Assembly (NCBI RefSeq): GCF_002954715.1
Contig: NZ_MSCP01000002.1
Coordinates: forward strand, 434,957 to 498,956
Source: Aliivibrio sifiae
Lineage (GTDB): Bacteria; Pseudomonadota; Gammaproteobacteria; Enterobacterales; Vibrionaceae
Reading direction: 5' to 3'
DNA: 64,000 nucleotides
Shown here: positions 1-8,589 of the stretch, piece after piece
Numbering within the stretch: position 1 is the first letter of the stretch
How the letters are laid out: every line of letters begins with the position of its first letter
The notes under the pieces: model-generated
What the model was told of the DNA's origin: nothing
Databases searched by the model: none
What the model saw: the letters and a program-made list of their open reading frames with translations, nothing else
Made by a program: the position numbers and the translations under genes

Positions 1-118
1 CCTTCTCAATTAAAATACAATCGATGCCACGCAGTGCACAATCACGCATTATTCCTGTGCCTGTTGCTCCCCCTCCAATGATGATGATAGAGGTTTCTAA
101 TCGAGAAGTTTTGTCCAT
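1..118 (-). CDS. glpA: Anaerobic glycerol-3-phosphate dehydrogenase subunit A, N-terminal part
   Basis: Only the first 39 codons are inside the window; the gene runs off the left edge. The translation begins [20 protein letters not shown] and continues with [11 protein letters not shown], the FAD-binding GGGATG motif and following helix that match the start of E. coli GlpA closely. GlpA is the FAD subunit of the GlpABC complex that oxidises sn-glycerol 3-phosphate to dihydroxyacetone phosphate during anaerobic growth. It is transcribed away from the formate-dehydrogenase-like gene, sharing a roughly 290-nt intergenic region. The paralogue GlpD is possible from so short a piece, but the GlpA-type ARDCALRG-like stretch favours glpA. 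Confidence 0.82.
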   Translation of the reverse strand, partial: MDKTSRLETSIIIIGGGATGTGIMRDCALRGIDCILIEK

Positions 119-412
119 AATTTGGTCTCTTTTTTACCACTTTTGATGTATGAATACATCATGATATTTATGTTCGACACTTTCTTTGATTTAGCGCAAT
201 TATGCTCGTTCGCGCTTTCGTTTTGTTTTCGTAGTGGTACATGAGTCACATGTTTTTCATTATACGAACGTGTTTTTTGTACTTTTACGCGACGCTTGAT
301 GGAATAATTTGAGTGTTTTCGAGTGCGTTAACATCAGATTTGCGAGTGACTTCAAAAACACTCGAAATGAGGTGATATAATCGAGAAAATTATAAGTCAA
401 TCTGGGTACTGA
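119..412. promoter_or_regulatory. Divergent control region between glpA and the formate-dehydrogenase-like gene
   Basis: This 294-nt stretch carries both promoters. It holds a perfect 18-bp palindrome at 144-161 (TGATGTAT-GA-ATACATCA) near glpA, a GlpR-like half site ATGTTCG at about 170-176, and near the right-hand gene a set of GAGTG motifs with an inverted partner: TTTTCGAGTG at 316-325 against CACTCGAAA at 359-367. A degenerate FNR-like TTGAT-N4-CGCAA lies near 185-200. No regulator can be assigned with certainty. Confidence 0.45.
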
Positions 413-3400
413 ATGATGAAAATAACTATAGATAAACAAACATTCACTATCGATGAAGAGATAACACTGTTAGCAGCTACAAAGGAATGCAATGTCGAGA
501 TCCCTTCACTATGCGGAAACAACATTAATGGTGAAAAAATACCATGTGATTTGTGTGTAGTTGAAATTGAAGGGCAAGGAACTCAACGTGCTTGTGAAAC
601 TCAAGTCGTTGATGGTATGCAAGTGATCACTTCGTCTGAAGCGTTAGCAAAACGTCGTCAAAGTGCATTAAATAAAATACTTTCTGATCATTACGCAGAT
701 TGCGAAGCGCCGTGTCAAACAGCGTGTCCTGCTGGTGTAGATATTCAATCATACCTGTATCATATTTCGCAAAATGATCATCAAAAAGCGATTGAAGTCA
801 TCAAACGAACATTACCAATGCCATTGTCGATTGGTCGTGTGTGTCCTGCTTTCTGTGAAACAGAGTGCCGTCGTGGATTAGTTGATGAGCCATTGGCTAT
901 TCGTCAGTTAAAACGTCACGCTGCAGATGCAGATTTGAATGCGCAGGAATCTTACGTTCCACCGAAAAAAGCAGATAAGGGTAAATCCATTGCCGTGATT
1001 GGTAGTGGCCCTGGTGGATTAACCTGTGGTTACTACTTAACCAATGAAGGTTACAGTGTCACGGTTTTTGATTCCATGCCAAAAGCGGGTGGTTGGTTAC
1101 GTTATGGTATCCCTGAATATCGTTTGCCAAAATCTATCCTAGATAAAGAGATTGAGTTGATGTGCCGTAACGGTATGGAGATCCAAACTTCTGTTAAGTT
1201 AGGTGAAGATTTCTCATTGTCTCAATTGAGTGATGAGTACGACGCAGTGTGTTTGGCTGTTGGTGCTTCAAAAGCCGTTGAAATGCATTACGAAGGCAGT
1301 GAGCTTGGTGGCTGTTATTTAGGTGTTGATTACTTAAAAGATTACGTAACAGAATCTAAATTAACAACAGGAAAAAAAGTAGCGGTTATTGGTGGTGGTA
1401 ACACGGCGATTGACTGTGCTCGTACAGCGGTACGTGATGGTGCAGATACTACGCTTATTTATCGTCGTACTCGTGAAGAAATGCCAGCGGAAGATTATGA
1501 AGTAGTTGAAGCTGAACATGAAGGTGTTAAATTCCATTTCTTAACTAATCCTGTTGAGAATATTGCAGATACAGATGGTCGTGTTACTCAAGTTCGCTTA
1601 GAAAAAATGGCATTGGGTGAACCTGATGCGTCTGGTCGTCGTAGTCCAAAAGCAACAGGTGAATTCTTCATTGAAGACTTTGATACCGTAATTTCAGCGG
1701 TATCTCAAAAACCAGATTTAAGCTTTTTAGAAAACGACACTATTGATTTGCCACTGACTCGTTGGAATACGGCGGATTCAAATAGCCTAACTATGCACAG
1801 CGGTGTGAAAAATATTTTTAGCATCGGTGATTTTCGCCGTGGCCCAGCAACAGCGATTGAAGCGGTTGCAGATGGGCGAATTGCCGCAGAAGCGATTGAT
1901 CGTTTCTTTAGTGGTGATATGGAGAAGATTCCAACCAAACAGTTTAATTCTCAAAAAGAGAAAAAGACCAAGCAGGTAGATCCTAAATACTTCGAGCATA
2001 TTCAAAAAGCAATGCGTGTCATTATGCCTGAATTAACAGCAGAGCAGCGTGAGCAAAGCTTTGATGAAGTAGAAACAGGCTTTGATAATGCAGATGCAAT
2101 CAGTGAAGCGGAACGTTGCCTAGAGTGTGCATGTCAGGCAAATACGAATTGTGGTTTGCGTGATTATGCGACGGAATATAAAGCGGATGAAACTGATTTA
2201 ACCAACGAGAATAAGCAAAAGTTCGGCCTTGATACGAGTTCAGAGTTTATCGTCTTTGATGCCAACCGTTGTATTAGCTGTGGTCAGTGTGTTGAAGCGT
2301 GTAATGAGAAAGGCGTACATGGTGTATTAAGTTTCATGAAAAATGAAGATGGTACCAATGCTTCTCGCCCTGAGTGTCGTGCCGGTTTTGAGCACGGTTA
2401 TGACATGGGTAACTCGAACTGCGTGCAATGTGGTGCGTGTGTTCAAGCCTGTCCTGTTGGTGCATTGGTTGATTCTCGTGATAAATCTCAAGGTCGAATC
2501 GAAATTTTAAAACCTGTTGATACCATTTGTACCTATTGTGGCGTGGGTTGTAAGTTAACCATGATGGTTGATGAATCAACAAACAAAATCAAATACGTAC
2601 AAGGGGCTAAATCGTCTCCTGTGAACGAAGGTATGCTTTGTGTTAAAGGTCGCTTTGGTTTTGATTTTGTCAGCAGTGATGAGCGTTTAAAAACTCCGTT
2701 AATTCGTAAAGATGGTGAGCTAGTTCCTGCAAGTTGGGAAGAGGCTATTACACTGGTTGCTGATAAATTCAGTGCGATTAAATCTCAACACGGTGGCAAT
2801 GCGTTAGCGGGATTCTCGTCGGCAAAAACCACCAATGAAGATAACTACGCGTTCCAAAAATTGGTACGTCGTGAGTTTGAAACCAATAACCTTGATCACT
2901 GTGCACGCTTATGTCACTCAACTACGGTAACGGGTTTAGAAGCCTCTATCGGCAGTGGAGCGATGACCAATGATATTCCAAGTATCAAACATTCTGATCT
3001 GATCTTTATTATTGGATCAGATACAACATCTGCTCACCCGATCATTGCTTCACATATTAAACAAGCCATTCGCCATCACGGTGCGCGTTTGGTTGTTGCC
3101 GATCCTAAGCAAGTGGATATTTCTGATCACGCTGAGCTGTATGTCGCGCAACGTCCGGGTACGGATGTCATGCTACTTAACGGTATTATGCAACAGATCA
3201 TTAAGAATAACTGGCACGATCAAGCGTACATTACAGAACGTGTTGAAGGCTTCGATGAACTGAAAGCAGAAGTAATGTCAGAAACGTATTCGCCGGAAAA
3301 AATTGAATTAATCACCGGCGTGAAAGCGCAAGATATGATTGAAATGGCGCGTTATATCGGCACTGCTGAGCGTACTGCAATTTACTATTCAATGGGTATT

Positions 3401-4576
3401 ACGCAGCATACGACAGGGCATGACAACGTTCGCTCTATTGCTAACCTGCAAATGTTGTGTGGCAATATAGGTATTGAAGGTGGTGGTATTAATCCACTTC
3501 GTGGCCAATCAAACGTACAAGGTGCGTGTGATATGGGCGCATTACCAACGGATTTTCCGGGTTATCAAAAAGTAGAGAATCCTGCGGTTTACGAGAAATT
3601 CGTAAAAGCATGGAATAAGCCAAACTTACCAAGCAAGAAAGGGTTAACGTTAACGGAAATCATTGATGCCGCGTGCCATGAACAAGTGAAAGGTTTATTC
3701 GTCATGGGCGAGAACCCAGTGTTGAGTGATCCTGACCAAGCACACGTTATTCATGGTTTAGAAAAACTCGATTTCTTAGTTGTACAAGATATCTTTATGA
3801 CAGAAACTGCAGCATACGCCGATGTTATTCTTCCATCGTGTTCGTTTGCAGAAAAAGCGGGTCACTTTACCAATACTGAGCGTCGTGTTCAGCGTATTTC
3901 TCCGGCAGTTAATCCTCCGGGTGAAGCGAAAGAAGACTGGTGGATAATTCAAGAAATTGCTAATGCAATGGGCGGAGAGTGGAATTACCAATCAGTTGAA
4001 GACATTACTGAAGAGATCACTCAAGTGACACCTCAGTACCAAGGCATGCATTGGGATGCGATTGGTAAAAATGGACTTCAATGGCCATGTAATGATGCGA
4101 ATCCACAAGGAACTCGCATCATGCATAATCAGCAGTTCTTACGTGGTAAAGGCCAAATGGCAGCGGTTCCATTTAGATATGCGGCTGAACTGCCTGATGA
4201 AGAGTACTCATTAGTGCTTACAACGGGTCGCTTATTGGAGCAGTACCATACAGGCACCATGACTCGTAAAACTAAAGGATTAAATAATCTTGCGGGTCCT
4301 CGCGCCATGATGAGTGTGGCTGATGCTGAGCGTTTAGGTATTTCAAACAGTGAAATGGTTCGAGTATCAACACGTCGTGGCACGATTGAAGCGCCTGCAT
4401 TTGTGACCAAGCGTATGCAAGAAGGCGTGATATTTGTTCCGTTCCACTTTGTAGAAGCGGCGGCGAATAAATTGACCACAACAGCACTAGATCCTCATGC
4501 GAAGATCCCTGAGTTTAAAGTGGCAGCGGTGAAGATTGAAAAGGTATTAAACCCAGCGCCTGAAGTCTGCGTATAG
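413..4576 (+). CDS. Formate-dehydrogenase-like molybdoenzyme fused to a GltD-type NAD(P)H/FAD module
   Basis: A 1387-residue cytoplasmic oxidoreductase with no signal peptide. Domains in order: a plant-type 2Fe-2S domain (cysteines about 26-61); a GltD/dihydropyrimidine-dehydrogenase type 4Fe-4S helical domain (C97, C101, C105, C144, C148, C152); an FAD-binding GSGPGG near 197; an NAD(P)-binding VIGGGNTA near 325; two ferredoxin-type clusters (CISCGQCVEAC about 620, CVQCGACVQAC about 670); the 4Fe-4S motif CTYCGVGC about 706; then the molybdopterin oxidoreductase and C-terminal dinucleotide-binding domains. The motif CARLCHST puts cysteine (C834) where formate dehydrogenase H has selenocysteine. 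By family, it should oxidise formate (or reduce CO2) at molybdenum and pass electrons through the clusters to the flavin and NAD(P). Substrate and cofactor preference are inferred. Tandem ATGs at 413 and 416 leave the start open by one codon. Confidence 0.8.
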   Translation: MMKITIDKQTFTIDEEITLLAATKECNVEIPSLCGNNINGEKIPCDLCVVEIEGQGTQRACETQVVDGMQVITSSEALAKRRQSALNKILSDHYADCEAPCQTACPAGVDIQSYLYHISQNDHQKAIEVIKRTLPMPLSIGRVCPAFCETECRRGLVDEPLAIRQLKRHAADADLNAQESYVPPKKADKGKSIAVIGSGPGGLTCGYYLTNEGYSVTVFDSMPKAGGWLRYGIPEYRLPKSILDKEIELMCRNGMEIQTSVKLGEDFSLSQLSDEYDAVCLAVGASKAVEMHYEGSELGGCYLGVDYLKDYVTESKLTTGKKVAVIGGGNTAIDCARTAVRDGADTTLIYRRTREEMPAEDYEVVEAEHEGVKFHFLTNPVENIADTDGRVTQVRLEKMALGEPDASGRRSPKATGEFFIEDFDTVISAVSQKPDLSFLENDTIDLPLTRWNTADSNSLTMHSGVKNIFSIGDFRRGPATAIEAVADGRIAAEAIDRFFSGDMEKIPTKQFNSQKEKKTKQVDPKYFEHIQKAMRVIMPELTAEQREQSFDEVETGFDNADAISEAERCLECACQANTNCGLRDYATEYKADETDLTNENKQKFGLDTSSEFIVFDANRCISCGQCVEACNEKGVHGVLSFMKNEDGTNASRPECRAGFEHGYDMGNSNCVQCGACVQACPVGALVDSRDKSQGRIEILKPVDTICTYCGVGCKLTMMVDESTNKIKYVQGAKSSPVNEGMLCVKGRFGFDFVSSDERLKTPLIRKDGELVPASWEEAITLVADKFSAIKSQHGGNALAGFSSAKTTNEDNYAFQKLVRREFETNNLDHCARLCHSTTVTGLEASIGSGAMTNDIPSIKHSDLIFIIGSDTTSAHPIIASHIKQAIRHHGARLVVADPKQVDISDHAELYVAQRPGTDVMLLNGIMQQIIKNNWHDQAYITERVEGFDELKAEVMSETYSPEKIELITGVKAQDMIEMARYIGTAERTAIYYSMGITQHTTGHDNVRSIANLQMLCGNIGIEGGGINPLRGQSNVQGACDMGALPTDFPGYQKVENPAVYEKFVKAWNKPNLPSKKGLTLTEIIDAACHEQVKGLFVMGENPVLSDPDQAHVIHGLEKLDFLVVQDIFMTETAAYADVILPSCSFAEKAGHFTNTERRVQRISPAVNPPGEAKEDWWIIQEIANAMGGEWNYQSVEDITEEITQVTPQYQGMHWDAIGKNGLQWPCNDANPQGTRIMHNQQFLRGKGQMAAVPFRYAAELPDEEYSLVLTTGRLLEQYHTGTMTRKTKGLNNLAGPRAMMSVADAERLGISNSEMVRVSTRRGTIEAPAFVTKRMQEGVIFVPFHFVEAAANKLTTTALDPHAKIPEFKVAAVKIEKVLNPAPEVCV

Positions 4577-4600
4577 GTAATGTAATAACGTAAAATAAAA

Positions 4601-4633
4601 TGCCCGATGGTTATTAATCATCGGGCATTTTTT
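4601..4633. terminator. Bidirectional rho-independent terminator
   Basis: A perfect 9-bp stem TGCCCGATG/CATCGGGCA with a 9-nt loop is followed by seven T on the plus strand and preceded by an A-rich run, so it can serve both the formate-dehydrogenase-like gene and the convergent pepT. Confidence 0.88.
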
Positions 4634-4653
4634 GTATGGTTAGAAAAAGGTAA

Positions 4654-5883
4654 TTACTTATTATTGATAGCGTTTAACTCCGCAATTTTTACAATTACAT
4701 CAACCGCTTGCTTCATACCATTAATCGTAATGAATTCATGAATACCGTGGAAATTGTAACCACCAGTAAAGATATTAGGGCAAGGTAAACCCATAAAAGA
4801 TAAACGAGCACCATCAGTGCCGCCACGAATTGGCTTGATATCAGGTTGTACGTCACACGCTGTCATTGCTTCTTTAGCCAGTTCAATAACGTGTGGGTGA
4901 GGCTCTACCATTTCACGCATATTAAAGTAGCTGTCAGTTAAAATCAGTTCAACACGGCCTTTTTCTAGTTTCGCATTTAGCTCATCGACTTTTTGTTGCA
5001 TAAAAGCTTTACGCTCTGCCATGCCTTCACGGCTAAAGTCACGTACGATATAGCCAAGTTCTGTTTTTGCAACGCCTGCTTCCATTGATTTTAGGTGATA
5101 GAAACCTTCATAGCCTTCTGTGCCTTCAGGAGTTTCATTCGCTGGCATCATCAATTGAAATTGTGCAGCAATGTTCATAGAGTTAATCATTTTTCCTTTG
5201 GCTGTGCCGGGATGAACATTCACACCATGACAAATCACATCAGCACTGGTGGCATTAAAGTTTTCATACTCTAATTCTCCCACAGGGCCACCATCGATAG
5301 TATACGCCCACTTAGCATTGAATTTCTCAACATCAAATAGGTTTGCGCCACGGCCAATCTCTTCATCTGGCGTAAAGCCAATGCAGATATCACCGTGTGG
5401 AATTTTTGGATTGGCTTTTAGTACCGCAATGGCCGTTAAAATTTCGGCAATACCGGCTTTATTATCTGCACCAAGTAGAGTCGTTCCATCTGTAGTGATG
5501 AGATCATGACCGATAAGGTTTTTTAAATCAGGAAATTGAGCTGGGTTTAACTCTTCGCCACTGGTGCCAAGGGTAATAATGTCGCCTTGATAGTTTTCTA
5601 TAAGTTGAGGTTTAACATTCTCACCAGATGCGTCTGGTGCTGTATCCATATGAGCGACAAAACCAATGGCAGGCACATCGTAATCGACGTTTGAAGGTAA
5701 GCGTGCCATTACATAGCCATTTTTATCTAAAGAGACATCAGAAAGTCCAAGCTCAGTTAACTCAGCAATTAATTGTTTAGCTAAGTTGAATTGCTTTTCG
5801 GTACTAGGGCACTGAGATGCTGAAGGATTTGATTGAGTATCGATACTCACATAAGAAAGAAAGCGTTCTACAAGGTTTTTCAT
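4654..5883 (-). CDS. pepT: Peptidase T (tripeptide aminopeptidase)
   Basis: A 409-residue M20-family metallopeptidase that removes the N-terminal residue from tripeptides in the cytoplasm. The protein tracks E. coli PepT along its length. Visible motifs are [11 protein letters not shown] (zinc ligand His and catalytic Asp), [15 protein letters not shown] (bridging Asp), [10 protein letters not shown] (general-base Glu and metal Glu), AYTIDGG, and [12 protein letters not shown] near the C terminus. The start is set at [12 protein letters not shown] (ATG at 5881-5883), where PepT proteins normally begin; an in-frame ATG at 5988 would add 35 residues with no family counterpart. The E. coli gene is FNR-activated; no FNR box was seen here. 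Confidence 0.95.
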   Translation of the reverse strand: MKNLVERFLSYVSIDTQSNPSASQCPSTEKQFNLAKQLIAELTELGLSDVSLDKNGYVMARLPSNVDYDVPAIGFVAHMDTAPDASGENVKPQLIENYQGDIITLGTSGEELNPAQFPDLKNLIGHDLITTDGTTLLGADNKAGIAEILTAIAVLKANPKIPHGDICIGFTPDEEIGRGANLFDVEKFNAKWAYTIDGGPVGELEYENFNATSADVICHGVNVHPGTAKGKMINSMNIAAQFQLMMPANETPEGTEGYEGFYHLKSMEAGVAKTELGYIVRDFSREGMAERKAFMQQKVDELNAKLEKGRVELILTDSYFNMREMVEPHPHVIELAKEAMTACDVQPDIKPIRGGTDGARLSFMGLPCPNIFTGGYNFHGIHEFITINGMKQAVDVIVKIAELNAINNK

Positions 5884-6022
5884 GATAGTCACTCTATGTA
5901 ATTCAAAAGAAGGCAAAGAATGAGTATGGATCAAAAAAGGAGATGAAAAATTGCGATGGGTCATGAAAAGGAAGTGCAGATAGCGCATATTTTATAGATA
6001 TGCGCTAAATGGAATAGGGTAT

Positions 6023-6403
6023 TTACTTGTTTTCTTTCGCTTTTAAAATAAAGCCAAACTGCTCAATCAAATTACTGATTGATTTAAAAAGCATGGTACG
6101 TTCAGATTTTGAATACTTTGAAAGTTCTTGGTGAAATCCTATGACATCATTCATAGTTACACCTAACCAATCAGGAATATTATCACTACCAGAAATTATC
6201 CAGCCGATTTCTTTTCGTAGAATAAAGCTTAACGGGATAAGCTTTGATATATGTGGACTAGAAAGCCCACTTGTCCAGTTGATCACCGTTCTGGTTGATA
6301 CATCACACGCCGTAGCAATTTGAGTGTTCGAAAGCCCTAACTCAGCTTTTCTTAGCTCGATCCGTCGAGAAATGCTTTCCATAGAGGTGTTTTCATCTAA
6401 CAC
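6023..6403 (-). CDS. Small XRE-type helix-turn-helix regulator
   Basis: A protein of about 126 residues whose N-terminal half is an XRE-type DNA-binding domain: RRIELRKAELGLSNTQIA followed by a recognition helix DVSTRTVINWTSG. The C-terminal half is helical and has no family I recognise. The start is chosen as GTG at 6401-6403 because GAGG lies 6 nt upstream; ATG at 6380-6382 would still keep the whole helix-turn-helix, and ATG at 6454 has no ribosome binding site. Targets are unknown. It stands alone between pepT and an AT-rich 586-nt gap. Confidence 0.65.
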   Translation of the reverse strand: MLDENTSMESISRRIELRKAELGLSNTQIATACDVSTRTVINWTSGLSSPHISKLIPLSFILRKEIGWIISGSDNIPDWLGVTMNDVIGFHQELSKYSKSERTMLFKSISNLIEQFGFILKAKENK

Positions 6404-6989
6404 AATAGACCTCGGAAATATTGATTTTATAATATAAAGAAATGAGGTTGTCATTTATTACGAAATAAATTTTCTCTTTGCTTTTAAGGAGAATGAAATA
6501 AACTTCATAGCCTAAATATAATTAAAGAAATGGGTAAAATATTTTTCACCATGATATTTGTTAATTACATTTAAATAATCGTGACGCTGTCAATTTTCTT
6601 ATTTTAATATGAACATGTTCATTATAATTAACCACAATAAATGGAACGCAGTTAACAATAAATATAATTAGCCAAATTATTATTACTGTTACTCGCTATC
6701 TTTTTGATTTAAAACAAATAAAGATAATTTTATAGATTAATTGGTTGCATAGTAATCACATTGATACTGTAATGCAAATGGTTTGTAGGTAAAGTGATTT
6801 TTATTTTTTTCTTAATTATATTAAGAACGATCATATGTTTTAAAATGTGAATAAATAAAGTGCATTTAAGTTGGTTTTCTCTTTTTCTATTAATATACTT
6901 GTTAGTGGTAAATAACTATGCTTATATGGTTTAGTCACGCTTTATTAGTTGATATGTAAACGATTATACACAGTAGATTAGGAAGATAA
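6404..6989. other. AT-rich intergenic region with one perfect palindrome
   Basis: A stretch of about 585 nt without a convincing gene. It is very AT-rich. The only clear structure is the 14-bp palindrome ATGAACATGTTCAT at 6609-6622, which looks like an operator. Both flanking genes encode DNA-binding regulators, so autoregulatory sites are plausible but unproven. Confidence 0.5.
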
Positions 6990-7778
6990 ATGGCAGTAGA
7001 AAGGCACATACAAGCATCTGTAACTTTTGAAACCTTACCCTCAGATATTTATTTGTTGTTTGATGCGTTTCGTTCAAACACGGAAACTCGCTCGCATTCT
7101 CATTCGTGGGGACAATTGCAAATTATAAGTGGGGGAATTTTAGAGTTAAAAGCGGAAGGTCATCGTTTTCTTGCTCCTTCACATTTTGCTATTTGGGTTC
7201 CTGCTGGTGTGCAACACCAGAGCTATAATCGTAAACCTATTGCTTATTGCTCTGTAAACATTATTCCTGATTTAGCAAAGAAATTGCCTTCTCATACGTG
7301 TTTATTGGAAGTGAGCCCTTTAGTTGAGGCTCTTATTGCCGAGCTGCGTGAGCAAAGTATACAGCAACCAGAAAATGAACAAGAAGATAGGTTGATCCGA
7401 GTTTTATTTGATCAACTATTGGTTGCAAAACAAAGTGAACGCTTTTTGCCTACATCAAAAGATAAATTATTAAAACCAATTTTAGAAACCTTAGAAGCCA
7501 ACCCCGCAGATGAGACGACTTTAGCTGAATGGGCAGCTCGTAATCATACGACAGAGAGAACACTAGCACGCCATTGTCAAAATGAGTTAGGAATGAGTTT
7601 TACTGAATGGCGATTACGTATCCGATACCTTTACTCATTAGAATTATTGCGTAAAAAAATGTCAATTAAAGAAATTGCATTCAGCTTAGGTTATAACCAA
7701 ACCAGTCCTTTTATTACCATGTTTAAGCGGTATGCAGATTGCACTCCTGAGCAATATAAATTGAAGCATTCGATTTAG
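6990..7778 (+). CDS. AraC-family transcriptional regulator with cupin sensor domain
   Basis: A 262-residue regulator. The N-terminal half is a cupin-like ligand domain with the metal-type histidine cluster TRSHSHSWGQLQ and a second strand motif FAIWVPAGVQHQS. The C-terminal 100 residues form the double helix-turn-helix of the AraC family (TLAEWAARNHTTERTLARHC, then SIKEIAFSLGYNQTSPFITM). The layout resembles single-gene AraC regulators that control an adjacent transporter, but no transporter is next to it. The start is supported by AGGAAG upstream of the ATG. Ligand unknown. Confidence 0.87.
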   Translation: MAVERHIQASVTFETLPSDIYLLFDAFRSNTETRSHSHSWGQLQIISGGILELKAEGHRFLAPSHFAIWVPAGVQHQSYNRKPIAYCSVNIIPDLAKKLPSHTCLLEVSPLVEALIAELREQSIQQPENEQEDRLIRVLFDQLLVAKQSERFLPTSKDKLLKPILETLEANPADETTLAEWAARNHTTERTLARHCQNELGMSFTEWRLRIRYLYSLELLRKKMSIKEIAFSLGYNQTSPFITMFKRYADCTPEQYKLKHSI

Positions 7779-7796
7779 ATTTAGGCTCTAAATGCG

Positions 7797-7988
7797 TTAT
7801 CGGTCGTCATTTTTTGTCGCAAATTTAAAGGCGAAATAGACAATAGCTATCATACTTAATGGAATAATAGCAGCGACATACTCAAGCCATCTTGCCTCAG
7901 AAAATAAGCTACTTAAGATAAAATGACCTACAATTGAAAGGAAAACACACAAAAGAGCAATAGGGAGAAGTTTGAGTTCTGATGACAT
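7797..7988 (-). CDS. Small two-helix membrane protein
   Basis: A 63-residue hypothetical protein with two likely transmembrane helices (about residues 7-27 and 36-56) and a charged C-terminal tail ending KNDDR. No family is recognised. It is convergent with the AraC gene (18 nt apart) and divergent from the YjbR-like gene. The ribosome binding site is weak, so the call rests on the clean hydrophobic pattern and the tight fit between neighbours. Confidence 0.55.
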   Translation of the reverse strand: MSSELKLLPIALLCVFLSIVGHFILSSLFSEARWLEYVAAIIPLSMIAIVYFAFKFATKNDDR

Positions 7989-8051
7989 TAATGTTTCTTC
8001 GCAGTAAATTAAAGTATAAGAATATTAACATAAAATACAAAGGTGCCATTG

Positions 8052-8411
8052 ATGGAGAGCAATTTCATAGAAAAGGAATGGATTAATTATTTACTTTCAA
8101 AACCATGCAGTGACGATTCATTTCCTTTTGGTCCTGAGGCGCATGTTTTTAAAGTCTTCAATAAAATGTTTGCATTGATAGGGTATAGAGATGGGCAATT
8201 GGCCATTACGCTAAAAGCGAAACCTGAAGATGTTACTTTCTTGACTGAAGAATTTAAAGGCACTGAGCGTGGCTACCATATGAGCAAAAAACATTGGATT
8301 ACAATAAGCAGTTCAGAAGACATCACCATGAGCATGATAGAGTCATGGATAGATAGCTCTTATGATCTAGTGGTGTCGAAACTAACTAAAAAACAGAAAA
8401 TGATGCTGTAA
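8052..8411 (+). CDS. MmcQ/YjbR-family protein
   Basis: A 119-residue cytoplasmic protein of the MmcQ/YjbR (CyaY-like fold) family. Family-like features are the FPFGPEAHVFKVFNKMFAL segment, the AITLKAKPEDVTFL strand and the GYHMSKKHWITI motif near the end. These proteins have a double-wing DNA-binding-like fold and no established enzymatic role. The ATG at 8052 is preferred to the GTG at 8043 because AAAGG sits 8 nt upstream of it. Confidence 0.8.
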   Translation: MESNFIEKEWINYLLSKPCSDDSFPFGPEAHVFKVFNKMFALIGYRDGQLAITLKAKPEDVTFLTEEFKGTERGYHMSKKHWITISSSEDITMSMIESWIDSSYDLVVSKLTKKQKMML

Positions 8412-8589
8412 TTGAAAAAGTAGACATCTTGAAATTATATTTGAGAGGTATTTTAAGGTAATAATATAATTGTAAATAGAACCGATTGAATATGATACAG
8501 ACTCTATGTTTAAATAGAACTCTATATTTTTTGGGGCCGATGTCTAATTTTTATGATGTTGGTTAATGTACTTTAAGTTGAGGGTCGGT

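Noticed and set aside
185-200. FNR box in the glpA/formate-dehydrogenase interval (TTGAT-N4-CGCAA)
   Set aside because: Only the left half site is good; the right half matches at three of five bases.
2899-2914. Selenocysteine codon in the formate-dehydrogenase-like gene
   Set aside because: The position corresponding to selenocysteine is TGT (cysteine), and no in-frame TGA is present.
4129-4487. Long minus-strand frames inside the formate-dehydrogenase-like gene
   Set aside because: They are antisense shadows without ribosome binding sites or recognisable domains; the plus-strand gene is certain.
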